Source: Hyphomonas sp. UBA5111
GTDB taxonomy: Bacteria > Pseudomonadota > Alphaproteobacteria > Caulobacterales > Hyphomonadaceae
Length of the DNA: 64,000 nt
Assembly: GCA_002414505.1 (NCBI GenBank)
Contig: DHZF01000048.1
Span: forward strand, 58,548 to 122,547
Direction: 5' to 3'
Under the pieces are notes generated by a model. It ran no database searches, was not told where the DNA came from, and worked only from the letters and a program-made list of their open reading frames with translations. Below are positions 34,998 through 45,173 of the stretch, in pieces. A program made the position numbers and the translations under genes. Every line of letters starts with the position of its first letter. Positions within the stretch are counted from its first letter, which is position 1.

Positions 34998-35504
34998 TTA
35001 ACTGGAAATTTCAGCCCGCGCATCTGAGGTCACATAACAATCCGTCAAGTCGCCACAATCCGTTTCCGGAGACAGTCGGATGGTGGCGACAGCTTCATAC
35101 TCACGTTCCGGTTTGGAGCGCCATGGGCTGTCCAGTTCGTAGACCCCGAAATAGTAGGGGAACATGGCGTCCGTGGACTGGTGGTAGATACAGGTCGTAT
35201 TGGGGGACGTGCGCAGGGTAGTCGTGCAGGCCGTTTCGCGCCCGACAATGCTGAAGCTGCCCGCGTCTTGCTCCTCTGCAATGTCGACCATGCGGCGGAA
35301 CAGGCTGGCCTCGACGTCGTTCTGGCTGGTGCTGGAATTCCCGCGAAAGCTGACCCGCACGAGCCCGTCCCCGACGTCCTCGCTGGTGTAGCCATGCAGG
35401 TCACTGACAGGCTGGTAGGGCGTCGGCGCAGTGGTGCAGCCAGCAATCAATACAGCCGCGACTAGCGCAAACGACGCTGACGGGATCGAACTCAGTATTG
35501 CCAT
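34998..35504 (-). CDS. CC0125/CC1285-type lipoprotein, copy 3
   Basis: 168 residues. The signal ends in LIAGC, followed by APTPYQPVSDLHGYTSEDVGDGLVRVSFRGNSSTSQNDVEASLFRRMVDIAEE. Six Cys residues in the later part (ETACTTT, TTCIY, TDCGDLTDCYV) suggest periplasmic disulphides, which copy 1 lacks. ATG 35504 has CGGAGG upstream. A FixK-type box (35570-35583) lies 65 bases before the start. It is convergent with copy 2. Confidence 0.84.
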   Translation of the reverse strand: MAILSSIPSASFALVAAVLIAGCTTAPTPYQPVSDLHGYTSEDVGDGLVRVSFRGNSSTSQNDVEASLFRRMVDIAEEQDAGSFSIVGRETACTTTLRTSPNTTCIYHQSTDAMFPYYFGVYELDSPWRSKPEREYEAVATIRLSPETDCGDLTDCYVTSDARAEISS

Positions 35505-35569
35505 GATCACTTTGCCTCCGGTTTGAAAGATCAACATCTTCGTGGGTAGCCAATTCCGTGAGCGAGCCT

Positions 35570-35583
35570 TTGACGCGCATCAA
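35570..35583. promoter_or_regulatory. FNR/FixK-type box
   Basis: TTGACGCGCATCAA, 9 of 10 against the consensus, 65 bases before the lipoprotein start at 35504. Confidence 0.68.
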
Positions 35584-35599
35584 GCGTTTGACGCCCGCG

Positions 35600-36112
35600 T
35601 CACGGCCCCGTTGGAAGCAGCCATTTGTGCTTCATGCTTTCCAGGGACTCGGCGATGTCCGTATCCGTTACCGTGAACGTATCGGCATGGCCGAAGCCGA
35701 GGCTGTAATCGAGTACGGAGAGGACGCTCGGCGTCAGCCGGAAGAAGGAAGGCATGACGCCTTCCATCGGGTCCATGTTCTCGATCTGTGGAAAGCGCTT
35801 CAGCATCAGGCCGATAACTTCAGCGCTTTCTTCCTGAGTGGTCATTTCGGCCGCATGCGCTGCCATCGACAGGCCCCGAATGTGATCCCAGTCCTGATAG
35901 GGCGGCGTGATGGTGAGAGAAACACGCGCGTCCCGGCGCATGTTACGAGCCTTCTGGGAATCGCTCCCGACACCGATGAACAGCGTCAGACCGTCATGGA
36001 CAAAAGACACGGTCGTGTTCTGTGGGAATCCGTCGGGCCGTATCGTGGCGATCGCGGCATCGCGGCTCGCCTCCAGGATCTGGACTGCTTTTGCTTCAAG
36101 GTCGGCTTTCAT
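35600..36112 (-). CDS. Pyridoxamine 5'-phosphate oxidase-family protein
   Basis: 170 residues, split-barrel flavin-binding fold: AAIATIRPDGFPQNTTVSFVHDGLTLFIGVGSDSQKARNMRRDARVSLTIT is the typical FMN/F420 barrel start. Members of this broad family bind FMN, haem or F420; true pyridoxine oxidases have extra motifs that I do not see. ATG 36112 has GGAGG eight bases upstream. A FixK-type box (36169-36182) lies 56 bases before the start. A redox or haem-linked role in low oxygen is possible but unproven. Confidence 0.83.
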   Translation of the reverse strand: MKADLEAKAVQILEASRDAAIATIRPDGFPQNTTVSFVHDGLTLFIGVGSDSQKARNMRRDARVSLTITPPYQDWDHIRGLSMAAHAAEMTTQEESAEVIGLMLKRFPQIENMDPMEGVMPSFFRLTPSVLSVLDYSLGFGHADTFTVTDTDIAESLESMKHKWLLPTGP

Positions 36113-36168
36113 CAGGAATACCTCCGCGTGTTTGTGTGTTCAGGATCGCCGGATCCGAAAAGCGTGCG

Positions 36169-36182
36169 TTGACGCGTATCAA
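36169..36182. promoter_or_regulatory. FNR/FixK-type box (oxidase-family side)
   Basis: TTGACGCGTATCAA, 9 of 10, 56 bases before the start at 36112 on the minus strand. Confidence 0.7.
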
Positions 36183-36191
36183 GCCCCGGCC

Positions 36192-36205
36192 TTGATCAGG
36201 CGCAA
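36192..36205. promoter_or_regulatory. Weak FNR/FixK-type box (phaB side)
   Basis: TTGATCAGGCGCAA, 8 of 10, 56 bases before the phaB start at 36262. With the box at 36169 it gives each divergent gene its own site at the same distance. Confidence 0.45.
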
Positions 36206-36261
36206 GTTGCCAGGTGGGCGATCCGGATAGCTGAGTGGCGAATAGGCAAAAGGAACACGAC

Positions 36262-36981
36262 ATGGCCCGCATCGCACTGATTACCGGAGGGACGACAGGC
36301 CTCGGTGCAGCCACGGCGGACGCCTTGGAGGCAGACGGCTGCAAGGTCATCGTGACCGCCCGCTCACCTGATAAGGCTAAAGCTTATAAGCTGCCCGCAG
36401 GGCGCGCTTGTTATGGCTGGGACGTGAGTGATTTCAGCGCGTGCTCGGACAGCATCGCAGCCATCGAAGACGAGATCGGCCCAATCGATATTCTCGTAAA
36501 CAATGCGGGTGTCACGGCGGATTCAATGTTGCACAAGATGTCGCCGGAGCAGTGGCAGTCAGTCCTGCGTGTGGATCTGGACTCCATGTTCAATACGACG
36601 CGCCAGGTCATATCCGGTATGCGCGAGCGAGGGTTCGGCCGGATCATCAATATCTCGTCGGTGAATGCGCTCAAAGGTCAGTTTGGCCAGACGAACTATT
36701 CTGCAGCCAAGGCAGGGGTCATCGGGTTCACCAAGGCCTTGGCTTTGGAGAGCGCGCGCAAGGGGATCACGGTCAATGCCATCGCGCCCGGCTATGCTGA
36801 TACGGCCATGGTGGCTGCGGTGCCTGACGATGTGATGAAGACCGTGCTGGAAGGCGTACCGCTTGGCCGTCTTGCCGAGCCGTCCGAAATCGCACGCTGC
36901 GTAGCTTTCCTGGCCAGTGACCAGTCCGGCTTCATCACAGGCTCTACCTTGCATGTGAATGGTGGACTGTATCTCGCCTGA
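36262..36981 (+). CDS. phaB: Acetoacetyl-CoA reductase
   Basis: 239 residues of the PhaB/FabG SDR group: TGGTTGLG cofactor motif near 9-16, NNAGVT near 82, NISSVNALKGQFGQTNYSAAKAG with Ser-Tyr-Lys near 131-153 and a C-terminal GSTLHVNGGLYLA. The VNALKGQFGQTNY stretch is typical of PhaB, which reduces acetoacetyl-CoA to (R)-3-hydroxybutyryl-CoA for PHB. ATG 36262 follows AAGGA; the frame to 36235 is longer but without a site. PhaC and a phasin lie at 51 and 47.5 kb; no PhaA thiolase is in the window. The weak FixK-type box 56 bases upstream would make PHB synthesis oxygen-responsive. Confidence 0.85.
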   Translation: MARIALITGGTTGLGAATADALEADGCKVIVTARSPDKAKAYKLPAGRACYGWDVSDFSACSDSIAAIEDEIGPIDILVNNAGVTADSMLHKMSPEQWQSVLRVDLDSMFNTTRQVISGMRERGFGRIINISSVNALKGQFGQTNYSAAKAGVIGFTKALALESARKGITVNAIAPGYADTAMVAAVPDDVMKTVLEGVPLGRLAEPSEIARCVAFLASDQSGFITGSTLHVNGGLYLA

Positions 36982-37009
36982 AACTTATTGAAGAACTTAA
37001 TCCCGTCCG

Positions 37010-39718
37010 TCAGCGAATGCGCCGTATGGCCAGGCGCAGCTGTTTTTCCACCTCAAGCAAGCCGAACACGGCAGCCCCTGCGCCAATCACAATGGTGGCA
37101 TAGAAAGGGGAGAGCGGGACGGTACCAAATATCATTTGGGCGGAGGGAATGTAGGTGACGGCCAGTTGGCCGGCCACCACAATAAAGAGGGCGGTCCAGA
37201 CGGCAGGGGTCCCGCGCAGCCCAGCCAGCGTACTGGACGCGCCATGAAGGTAGCGGACAAAGAACAGATACGCGACCTGAAGCACGACCAAGGTGTTGAA
37301 AGCCACGGTCCGGGCAAGTTCCACGGACCCGGTCTGGTCCAGCGTATAGGTGAACACGGCAAACACTGCGGCCGCAAAGAGTGCAGTCGCAACCACGATG
37401 TCCGCCAGCAATCCGGTATCCAGCAGGGTTGCGTCCCGCTTGCGGGGCGGCTGCTCCATGCTTTTGGGCTCCAGGGGTTCCAAGGCCAGCGCGAAGCCAA
37501 GCGCCATTTCGGTAATCAGATTGATCCACAGGATCTGGATCGGTGTTACCGGTAGGGTCAGCCCAAACAGAAGGGCGAGGATCACGACGCTGGACTCGCC
37601 GCCGCCGGTGGGGAGCGTCCAGCGGATCAGTTTGCGGATATTGTCATAGATGCGCCGGCCCTCTGTCACGGCCGCTGCGATCGAGGCGAAATTGTCATCG
37701 GCGAGCACGACAGCAGCGGCTTCCTTTGCCGCCTCGCTGCCCTTTCGGCCCATCGCCACGCCGACATCGGCCCGCTTCAGCGCGGGGGCGTCGTTCACAC
37801 CATCCCCGGTCATGGCGACGATCATGTTCTGGCTCTGCAAGGCCTGGACGAGACGCAATTTGTGCTCAGGGCTGGTGCGGGCGAAGACATTGGTTTCCAG
37901 GGCCGCATGAGCAAGTTCCAGATCGTCCAGCGCGTCGAGATCCTTGCCTTCAAGGACGTGGCCGGGATATTCGAGCCCGATCTCTCTCGCAATGGCCGCC
38001 GCCGTGCCTGCATGATCGCCGGTAATCATCTTCACCCGAATACCCGCCGCATGGCAGTCGGCTATGGCCTTGACGGCTTCGGCACGAGGCGGATCTTTCA
38101 GGCCAATGACCCCGATGAAGGTGAGGGTGCCCTTAAGGGCATCCTCTGAGAGTTTTTGGTCCGGGTCGGCGTCGGCCATGGCGAAGGCAAGCACTCTCTG
38201 GCCCTGCGCCGCCAAGGCAGACGTCCTCGCCTTGATGAATTTGTGGTCAATCGGAACAGGTGTGCCGTCCGGCCCCATCATCCTTGTGCAGAGCGAAGAA
38301 ATCACTTCGGGGGCGCCCTTGGCGCGCACATGCTGACCGGTCCCGTTCGTGGTCAGCGTAGCCATGAACCGATGGCGGGCGTCGAAGGGCAGGACGGCTG
38401 TACGGGGATGATCGCGTCGTACATCGTCGAGGGGACCCAGAATCTTTCCCGCAAAGGCCAGAAGCGCGCCCTCCATCGGATCGCCGCTGACGGTCCAGGT
38501 CTGGTCGTCTTTCACAAGTCGTGAATCATTGCATACCGTGGCTGTGATCGCGAGTTGCTCCAGGACGGTTTGGACTGGCTCTGATGGTGTGGGCGATATG
38601 TCGCCGCTTGGCGTGTAGCCGTCTCCTGTGACATCGAAGGCCTGACCCGCAGCAATGACTGCCGAAGCCATCATTTCATTGTGGGTCAGTGTGCCGGTCT
38701 TGTCGGTGCAGATGACCGAGACAGCGCCCAATGTCTCGATGGCGGGCAGGCGACGCACGATGGCATTCTTGCCGGCCATGGCCCTGACGCCGATCGCCAT
38801 GGTGATGGTCAGGACAGCCGGCAAGCCTTCCGGGATGGCCGCTACTGACAGGCCCACCACAGACATGAAGGTCTCGGAGAAGTCCGCTTTTCGAATGAAC
38901 ACACCGAAGGAGAGCAGGGCCGCGCCAATCAACAGGATGAGGATGGTCAGCCATTTTGCGAAGGCATTCATCTGGCGTAGCAGGGGAGTCTGGAGCCGGC
39001 CGACAGAGGAGAGCATGCCACTGATGCGACCGATTTCGGTGTTTATGCCGGTTGCCACAACCAGTCCCTCGGCCTGGCCGGCCGTGACAATGGTGCCGCT
39101 GAAGGCGCAGCCTGTCCGATCCCCTAGCGGGGCATCTGCTTGGGATACGCCCACAGACTTGTCGACGGCAACGGATTCCCCCGTAAGGATAGCTTCCTGT
39201 ATTCGAAGGTGGCTCGACTTGATCAATCTGAGGTCGGCGGGAATACGGTCCCCAGCTTCGACGAACACGACATCGCCCGGAACCACGGTTACGGCTTCCA
39301 CTGTCACGCGCCGTCCATCTCGATAGACAGCAGCATGAGGCGAGAGCAGCGACTCGATGGCTTCCATGGCCGCTTCTGCGCGGCCTTCCTGTATGAAGCC
39401 GATCACGGCATTGGCGAGCACGACGAACAGGATGACTGCCGTGTCGATGGGATGGCCAAGCCACCATGTGACGGCGGCGGCTCCGATCAACACATAGATC
39501 AGCGCATTGTGGAAGTGACGGAAGAACCGCAGCAGGGCGGGCGTGCGCCGTCCACGCGGTGTTCGGTTGGGGCCATACTCCTCTAGCCGGGCGTCGGCTT
39601 CAGCTTGTTTTAATCCCTTGCGGGATGTCGACAGCCGAGCAAGCGCGACGTCGAGGGGCTCGGCGTGAGGCGGAGTCACAAGGGAGCTGGGCTTGGATCG
39701 ATCAAGCATGGTCATCAT
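37010..39718 (-). CDS. P2-type cation-transporting ATPase
   Basis: 902 residues. An N-terminal cation-ATPase domain (PLDVALARLSTSRKGLKQAEADARL) is followed by the actuator with LTGES, the membrane motif AAIPEGLPA, the phosphorylation site D339 in CTDKTGTLTHNEM, and the hinge TGDGVNDAPALKRADVG. About ten membrane segments fit the SERCA/PMR1/Na-K type. PEGLP points to Ca2+, Mn2+ or monovalent ions rather than heavy metals; the exact ion is not clear. Of the three close Met codons at the start I kept the first. A FixK-type box lies 83 bases upstream and is shared with the divergent UspA gene. Confidence 0.92.
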   Translation of the reverse strand: MMTMLDRSKPSSLVTPPHAEPLDVALARLSTSRKGLKQAEADARLEEYGPNRTPRGRRTPALLRFFRHFHNALIYVLIGAAAVTWWLGHPIDTAVILFVVLANAVIGFIQEGRAEAAMEAIESLLSPHAAVYRDGRRVTVEAVTVVPGDVVFVEAGDRIPADLRLIKSSHLRIQEAILTGESVAVDKSVGVSQADAPLGDRTGCAFSGTIVTAGQAEGLVVATGINTEIGRISGMLSSVGRLQTPLLRQMNAFAKWLTILILLIGAALLSFGVFIRKADFSETFMSVVGLSVAAIPEGLPAVLTITMAIGVRAMAGKNAIVRRLPAIETLGAVSVICTDKTGTLTHNEMMASAVIAAGQAFDVTGDGYTPSGDISPTPSEPVQTVLEQLAITATVCNDSRLVKDDQTWTVSGDPMEGALLAFAGKILGPLDDVRRDHPRTAVLPFDARHRFMATLTTNGTGQHVRAKGAPEVISSLCTRMMGPDGTPVPIDHKFIKARTSALAAQGQRVLAFAMADADPDQKLSEDALKGTLTFIGVIGLKDPPRAEAVKAIADCHAAGIRVKMITGDHAGTAAAIAREIGLEYPGHVLEGKDLDALDDLELAHAALETNVFARTSPEHKLRLVQALQSQNMIVAMTGDGVNDAPALKRADVGVAMGRKGSEAAKEAAAVVLADDNFASIAAAVTEGRRIYDNIRKLIRWTLPTGGGESSVVILALLFGLTLPVTPIQILWINLITEMALGFALALEPLEPKSMEQPPRKRDATLLDTGLLADIVVATALFAAAVFAVFTYTLDQTGSVELARTVAFNTLVVLQVAYLFFVRYLHGASSTLAGLRGTPAVWTALFIVVAGQLAVTYIPSAQMIFGTVPLSPFYATIVIGAGAAVFGLLEVEKQLRLAIRRIR

Positions 39719-39801
39719 CCGGCGATCCTGAACTGTCTATGGAATAGTTACACGGCCAGACGCCTCGCGCGTCTCCGTAGAAGTACGGATGGCGATGGAG
39801 T

Positions 39802-39815
39802 TTGATCCGGGTCAA
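39802..39815. promoter_or_regulatory. FNR/FixK-type box between ATPase and UspA genes
   Basis: TTGATCCGGGTCAA, 9 of 10. It is 59 bases before the UspA start (39875) and 83 before the ATPase start (39718). Confidence 0.7.
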
Positions 39816-39874
39816 TGCAATACAGAGCGGGCGTAGAATAATACGTCTTACGGATCACAAAGAGAGCCGGCCCC

Positions 39875-40747
39875 ATGATATTCAAGACCATCTTCGCCCC
39901 TTTGGCCTTCGAGGAAACCGCCAAGCTGGTAACGGACACCGCGCTGTCGCTGGCGGGAACGTTCAAGGGGCATGTGATGGCACATCATGTACGCCAGCGT
40001 TTCACTGAGTATCCTCCCATGGAGTTCTATCCAACGTCCGGGGCTGCAACTGTACTGGCGATGGAAGGGCATGACGAAGCCACAACCGTCTTTGCCCGGA
40101 CCATGCGCGCGCAGTTTGAAGAGCGTTGCGATGCAGGCGACGTTCATATCGTACCGGTGTCGGAGGCCCTGAAGCAGAATGGGGTTACCGCATCCTGGAC
40201 CGAGGAGATTGGCCAGCTGCCAGTAAGCTACAGCATGGCGGCGCGCGTGGCAGATCTCGTTGTGATGGCCATTCCGGCCACAAAGGAAGTCTACCCGGAA
40301 CGGGAGCTCTTCGAATCGCTGCTCATGCAGTCGTCCGCGCCCGTCTTCCTGACCCCGCGCTCGGGCCTTGCTGCGATGCCGCGTCGACCACTGGTCGCCT
40401 GGGATGGCAGTCTGCAAGCTTCCCGCGTTGTGCGGTGCGCCCTGCCCATGCTGCAGGAGAGTGAGGAGACAACGCTCCTCACCATTGGGGAAACGGATGT
40501 GGGCACACCCAGCCTCGAAGCCGCGAAGCTATGGCTCGAACGCGCGGGGGTTCGTGTGAAAACCCGGTCTATGGAATGGCCGGATCGCCCGATTGCGGAG
40601 CGTATCCTCAACCAATGCGATGCGACCAATAGCGATCTGGTCCTGATGGGCGGCTATTCGCATTCACGCCTGCGTGAGAACATCATGGGCGGGGTGACCT
40701 TGCACATGATCCGACATGCGGATCGACCGCTCCTGATGGTCCATTAG
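39875..40747 (+). CDS. Universal stress protein, two UspA domains
   Basis: 290 residues in two UspA halves (about 1-145 and 165-290). The second half ends in [25 protein letters not shown], close to the ATP-binding G-x2-G-x9-G-S/T signature; the first half has a weaker version. Tandem UspA proteins are classic members of low-oxygen and dormancy regulons. ATG 39875 has AGAGAG upstream. It is driven by the box at 39802 and followed after 10 bases by the ABC exporter genes, which are probably co-transcribed. Confidence 0.9.
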   Translation: MIFKTIFAPLAFEETAKLVTDTALSLAGTFKGHVMAHHVRQRFTEYPPMEFYPTSGAATVLAMEGHDEATTVFARTMRAQFEERCDAGDVHIVPVSEALKQNGVTASWTEEIGQLPVSYSMAARVADLVVMAIPATKEVYPERELFESLLMQSSAPVFLTPRSGLAAMPRRPLVAWDGSLQASRVVRCALPMLQESEETTLLTIGETDVGTPSLEAAKLWLERAGVRVKTRSMEWPDRPIAERILNQCDATNSDLVLMGGYSHSRLRENIMGGVTLHMIRHADRPLLMVH

Positions 40748-40757
40748 GCACGGGGAA

Positions 40758-41507
40758 ATGAATGTCTTGGCACGCTCACAGGCGCCGGCTCCAGATACCG
40801 ACACCGGCGTGCTTCTCTCGGCTCGGGGTCTGACCAAGGTCTACGACACAGGCGAGGTGAAGGTTCAGGCGCTTCGGGGCATCGACCTTGATGTGCGCCG
40901 GGGTGAACTTCTGGTCATGCTGGGGGCATCGGGCAGCGGGAAGTCGACCCTACTGAACATTCTTGGCGGCCTTGACCGCCCCACCGAAGGCGATGTGCTA
41001 TTTGAAGGCAAGTCACTGACCCGGCGATCCGATGCGGGCCTCACCCGGTATCGGCGCAACCATGTCGGTTTCATCTTCCAGTTCTATAATCTCGTGCCAA
41101 GCCTGACGGCGCGCGAAAATGTGGCCTTGGTCACTGAGATCGCCCGCGATCCCATTCCCCCCGAAGAGGCCTTGGAGATGGTGGGTCTGGCGGCACGTCT
41201 TGATCACTTTCCGGCAGAATTATCCGGCGGCGAGCAGCAGCGCGTCGCTGTGGCGCGGGCAATTGCCAAACGGCCGGCGCTCCTCTTCTGCGACGAACCA
41301 ACGGGCGCGCTGGACAGCAAGACCGGTGTCCAGGTGCTGGAAGCGCTCGACCATGTGAACCGCGAGCTGGGTGCCACCACAGTGGTCATCACTCATAATG
41401 TCGGCATCGCGGATATGTCGGACCGAACAATTCGGCTGTCCGATGGACTGATCGTGGATATCGACGAGGTGGGCCGAACGAAAAAGCCCTCGGAGCTGTC
41501 ATGGTAA
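40758..41507 (+). CDS. ABC transporter ATPase, MacB/LolD type
   Basis: 249 residues: Walker [10 protein letters not shown] near 56-64, Q-loop [10 protein letters not shown], signature [14 protein letters not shown], Walker [13 protein letters not shown] and the switch His in VVITHNVG. The LolD/MacB subgroup powers type VII ABC machines that move periplasmic or outer-membrane cargo by mechanotransmission. It overlaps the permease start by seven bases, and the HlyD-type adaptor comes third, so the three form a tripartite exporter. The cargo is unknown. Confidence 0.93.
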   Translation: MNVLARSQAPAPDTDTGVLLSARGLTKVYDTGEVKVQALRGIDLDVRRGELLVMLGASGSGKSTLLNILGGLDRPTEGDVLFEGKSLTRRSDAGLTRYRRNHVGFIFQFYNLVPSLTARENVALVTEIARDPIPPEEALEMVGLAARLDHFPAELSGGEQQRVAVARAIAKRPALLFCDEPTGALDSKTGVQVLEALDHVNRELGATTVVITHNVGIADMSDRTIRLSDGLIVDIDEVGRTKKPSELSW

Positions 41508-43876
41508 GCTGGATTTCCGCGCTGGACCGAAAGCTTCTGCGGGATCTGTTCCATATGCGCGGGCAGGGCCTGGCGGTAGGGGCCATCGTTGCCTGCGGAG
41601 TCGCGATCATGGTGATGGCGCTGGGCGCCATCTCGTCCCTCGAACTGAGCCGCGACACATATTATGACCGGTACCGCTTCGCCGATGTGTTCTCGAATGC
41701 GAAACGCGCACCCGAACGACTCGCAAGCGAGATTGCGGATATTGAGGGGGTCCGCACTGTCGAGACGCGAATTTCCCGTATGGTCACACTCGATATCGAA
41801 GGCATGCGCGAGCCGGCCAATGCGCAGCTTGTCTCCCTGCCTGAAAATGGCGTGCCGAGGCTGAATGGTGTCCTGCTGTATTCGGGACGCTTTCCCGATC
41901 CCAGCCGGCCGGACGAGGCGGTTGTTTCCAAGGCTTTCTTGGACGCGCATGGCTTCACATTGGGAAGCAATGTCCGTGCAATCATCAATGGGCGCGCGCG
42001 CGATCTGGAGATTGTGGGAATTGGGGATTCTCCGGAACATGTCTACATGCTCGGACCGAGCGGGCTGTTGCCCGACGAGAAGCGCTTTGCGGTGTTCTGG
42101 CTCAGCCGCCGGGCGCTGGAGGCTGCCTTTGATCTCGATGGGGCGTTCAACAATGTGAACGTCTCCCTAAGTCCGGGTGCCAATCCGCAAGGCGTGATTG
42201 ATGGGCTGGATGCATTATTGGAGCCCTATGGGACGGGCGGCGCCTACGGGGCGGAAGACCAGTTATCCAACGCCTTCATCGAAAGCGAGATGCAGCAATT
42301 GGCATCAATCGCCGCGATCATTCCGCCAATCTTCCTCATCGTGTCGGCCTTGCTGATCAATGCGATTCTCGCGCGCCTCATCGCGACCGAACGCCAGCAG
42401 ATCGGATTACTGAAGGCCTTCGGTTTCGACCAGCGGGAGATTGCCTGGCACTATGTGAAAATGGCGCTCGGCATGGTGGTGGGTGGAATTCTGGTCGGGT
42501 TCGTTCTCGGCGCGGCGCTCGCGCGGCTCATGACCAATCTTTACGCGAACAGTTTTCGGTTCCCGGACATGATTTTCCGGCTCGATCCATCTGCGTTCGT
42601 GATCGGAGGCGGATCTGCGGCAATCGCGGCCATTGTTGGGGCCATTGCCTCAGCTAGATCAGCGGCAAATCTCGCGCCTGCCGAAGCCATGTCGCCCGCA
42701 CCTCCGACGGTCTACAGCAAGGGAGTGCTCCAACGCGCTTTCGCACGGATTCATTTCGACGAGCCGACCCGGATGATCCTGCGTCACGTCACACGCTGGC
42801 CCATCCGGGCGGCCGTGACAGTCGTCGGGGTTGCGGCCGCTCAGGCACTGCTGGTCGGGACGTTGTTTGCCTTTGATGCCATTGACGAGATGCTGGAGCA
42901 GCATTTCAACCGCACCGACGCCTATGATGCGGCGATCAATTTCGTTGAGCCGATGAATTACAGTGCCGTGCGAGAAATCGAGCGATTGCCCGGCGTGCTG
43001 TCAGTCCAGCCGAACCGTGATGTTTCCATTCGGATACGCCACGGCCAGCTGGACGAGCGTGTGTGGCTGGTCGGTGTGGACCCCACAGGCCGACAGCGCC
43101 GGCTTCTGGATGACAATCAACGTTTCATGGATATGCCGGAACATGGCCTCGCACTGTCGTCCCAGCTGGCGAGCATGGTTATCGCGGGCGTGGGGGACCG
43201 GGTCACGCTGGAAGTTCTGGAAGGGGAGCGGCCCGTGCTCGACGCGCCGGTGACAGGCATCGTGAACGAAGCCATGGGCTGGCCGGCCTTCATGGACGTC
43301 GACGCCCTCGGAGTCCTGCTCGGGGAAAGCGATGTGGTCAGCGGGGTCTATGCGATGATCGACCCGGACAGGGAGGCCGCGTTCAGCGAAGCGGTCCTTG
43401 CGCGCCCCAGCATCGCCAGCGTGGCCCTCCAGCGCGCCTCGATCGAGAGCTTCAATGAAACCATGGAAGAGAACATCAACATCATGATGACCATCTATGC
43501 GTTGATCGGCGGCGCGATTGCTGCGGCAGTTGTATATAATGCGGCCAGGATCAGCCTGACGGAACGGGGGCGGGAACTTGCCAGCCTGCGGGTCCTCGGC
43601 TTTACCGAGGGCGAGGTGTCCTACATCCTGATCGGAGAGCTGGGCTTGCTGGTCTTCCTTGCGCTTCCCCTCGGCGGGCTATTGGGCATGGGGCTCGCCT
43701 ATCTGGTGGCCTCCTCCATGGCGACCGAACTGTTCCGGATTCCCGTAACCATCGATCCGTCTACACATGGGATGGCCGCCACTATTGTTGTCGTCTCGTC
43801 TATTGCTGCGGCCCTGTTTGTTCGCCAGCGTGTTAAAACCCTCGACCTCATCGCCGTTCTCAAAACACGGGAGTGA
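41501..43876 (+). CDS. ABC transporter permease, FtsX/MacB type
   Basis: 791 residues with two FtsX-type membrane units. The first membrane segment is near 25-45 ([21 protein letters not shown]), a large periplasmic domain follows, then three segments around 265-385; a second periplasmic domain and three segments end the protein (from [22 protein letters not shown] to [14 protein letters not shown], closing LIAVLKTRE). The double-FtsX layout is that of LolCE/HrtB-like permeases. It overlaps the ATPase stop, and its own stop is four bases before the adaptor start. Confidence 0.92.
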   Translation: MVSWISALDRKLLRDLFHMRGQGLAVGAIVACGVAIMVMALGAISSLELSRDTYYDRYRFADVFSNAKRAPERLASEIADIEGVRTVETRISRMVTLDIEGMREPANAQLVSLPENGVPRLNGVLLYSGRFPDPSRPDEAVVSKAFLDAHGFTLGSNVRAIINGRARDLEIVGIGDSPEHVYMLGPSGLLPDEKRFAVFWLSRRALEAAFDLDGAFNNVNVSLSPGANPQGVIDGLDALLEPYGTGGAYGAEDQLSNAFIESEMQQLASIAAIIPPIFLIVSALLINAILARLIATERQQIGLLKAFGFDQREIAWHYVKMALGMVVGGILVGFVLGAALARLMTNLYANSFRFPDMIFRLDPSAFVIGGGSAAIAAIVGAIASARSAANLAPAEAMSPAPPTVYSKGVLQRAFARIHFDEPTRMILRHVTRWPIRAAVTVVGVAAAQALLVGTLFAFDAIDEMLEQHFNRTDAYDAAINFVEPMNYSAVREIERLPGVLSVQPNRDVSIRIRHGQLDERVWLVGVDPTGRQRRLLDDNQRFMDMPEHGLALSSQLASMVIAGVGDRVTLEVLEGERPVLDAPVTGIVNEAMGWPAFMDVDALGVLLGESDVVSGVYAMIDPDREAAFSEAVLARPSIASVALQRASIESFNETMEENINIMMTIYALIGGAIAAAVVYNAARISLTERGRELASLRVLGFTEGEVSYILIGELGLLVFLALPLGGLLGMGLAYLVASSMATELFRIPVTIDPSTHGMAATIVVVSSIAAALFVRQRVKTLDLIAVLKTRE

Positions 43877-43880
43877 CCCC

Positions 43881-45173
43881 ATGGCCCTTCGCAATCGTCT
43901 TCTTTTCTGGGCAGCCATTGCCCTCATCGTCCTGGCCCTCGCGGTCTGGGCCTTTTCCCCAAGGGCGATAGATGTCGATATCGTGGCGGCCCGCCTTGGA
44001 TCGATGACGGTTTCCGTCAGCGAGGAAGGCGAGACACGTATCCATGACGTATTTGAAATTTCCGCGCCGGTGGCCGGACGGCTTGAACGCATCGATCTGG
44101 ACGCTGGCGACTGCGTGTATCAGGGGGAGACAGTGGTCGCGGTCATCCGTCCGGTGGCGGCGCCCGTGCTGGACAGCCGATCCCAGAAGCAATTGTCAGC
44201 CGTCGCGGATGCGGCAGCAGCGGCGGTGACAGCGTCCAAGGCGGAACTGGACCGGGTGAGGGCCGAACTCGACCGCGCCACCACCGATGCCAACCGATAC
44301 CGCCTGCTGGCGCCGGGCGGGGCGATCTCACGGCAGGTGCTGGAACGGTCCGAGGCCGAGGAAAGAACCCTGCAGGCTGCGGCCCGCGCGGCCGAAGCGG
44401 CGCTGGCCATGCGCCGTCAGGAACTGGCCGCCGCCCGCGCAGCCCTGCGTCCCAGCAGTGACAGCGAGGAAGGCGAACTGATTGATGTCATCGCCCCGAT
44501 TGATGGCGTCCTGTTGCGCCGTTTGCGCCAGAGTGAGGGTCCCGTCGCCCAGGGTGCGACGCTGGTAGAGGTCGGTGATCCGGAGGAGATCGAGATCGTG
44601 GCAGACCTGTTGTCAGAGGATGCCGTCCGGATCTCACCCGGAGACCCTGTTGTCATCTCCGACTGGGGCGGACCCATCCTGCACGGAAAGGTCCGGCGCA
44701 TCGAGCCCTTTGCCTTCACGAAGGTTTCTGCGCTCGGCATCGAGGAGCAGCGCGTGAACGTCGTGATCGATCTGGTCCCCGGCCAGCCGGCGGACCGGAT
44801 GGGGCATGGGTATCGTGTGGATGTGGCAGTGGAAATCTGGTCGCAGGAAGATGTGCTTACCGCACCCATGACCGCGCTCTTCAAACAGGACCGGGCCTGG
44901 TCCGTCTACCGTATCGAAAAGGGCCGCGCCCGGCTGCGTCAGGTCGAGGTTGGCCATATGAACGGGCAGGAGGCACAAATCCTGGCTGGTCTGGAAGAGG
45001 ACGATATTCTGGTGGAACACCCTTCAAGCCGTATCGAGGATGGCGTGCTCGTGCGGGCCCGTGAAGCATTGCGGTCCATCTCGAATGGCCCGGATGAAAC
45101 GGAGTCCGAAGCGGTTCAATTGTCGGCTTCATGGGATACGGCGGTCAGCGGGTGCGACTTCCTGATCCGCTAG
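43881..45173 (+). CDS. HlyD/MacA-type efflux adaptor
   Basis: 430 residues. One membrane segment at about 6-26, a lipoyl-like half FEISAPVAGRLERIDLDAGDCVYQG, a helical hairpin rich in Ala/Glu/Arg (SKAELDRVRAELDRATTDANRYRLL ...), the second lipoyl half VIAPIDGVLLRRLRQSEGPVAQG, and a beta-barrel domain. Such adaptors link the inner-membrane ABC unit to an outer-membrane channel; no TolC-type gene is in the window. ATG 43881 has GGGAG in the permease end. Its stop overlaps the stop of the convergent ackA by four bases. Confidence 0.9.
   Translation: MALRNRLLFWAAIALIVLALAVWAFSPRAIDVDIVAARLGSMTVSVSEEGETRIHDVFEISAPVAGRLERIDLDAGDCVYQGETVVAVIRPVAAPVLDSRSQKQLSAVADAAAAAVTASKAELDRVRAELDRATTDANRYRLLAPGGAISRQVLERSEAEERTLQAAARAAEAALAMRRQELAAARAALRPSSDSEEGELIDVIAPIDGVLLRRLRQSEGPVAQGATLVEVGDPEEIEIVADLLSEDAVRISPGDPVVISDWGGPILHGKVRRIEPFAFTKVSALGIEEQRVNVVIDLVPGQPADRMGHGYRVDVAVEIWSQEDVLTAPMTALFKQDRAWSVYRIEKGRARLRQVEVGHMNGQEAQILAGLEEDDILVEHPSSRIEDGVLVRAREALRSISNGPDETESEAVQLSASWDTAVSGCDFLIR

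Noticed and set aside
35521-35536. Another FNR-type box (TTGAAAGATCAA)
   Set aside because: The half-sites are separated by two bases rather than four, so the dyad does not fit FNR/FixK spacing; the proper box is at 35570.
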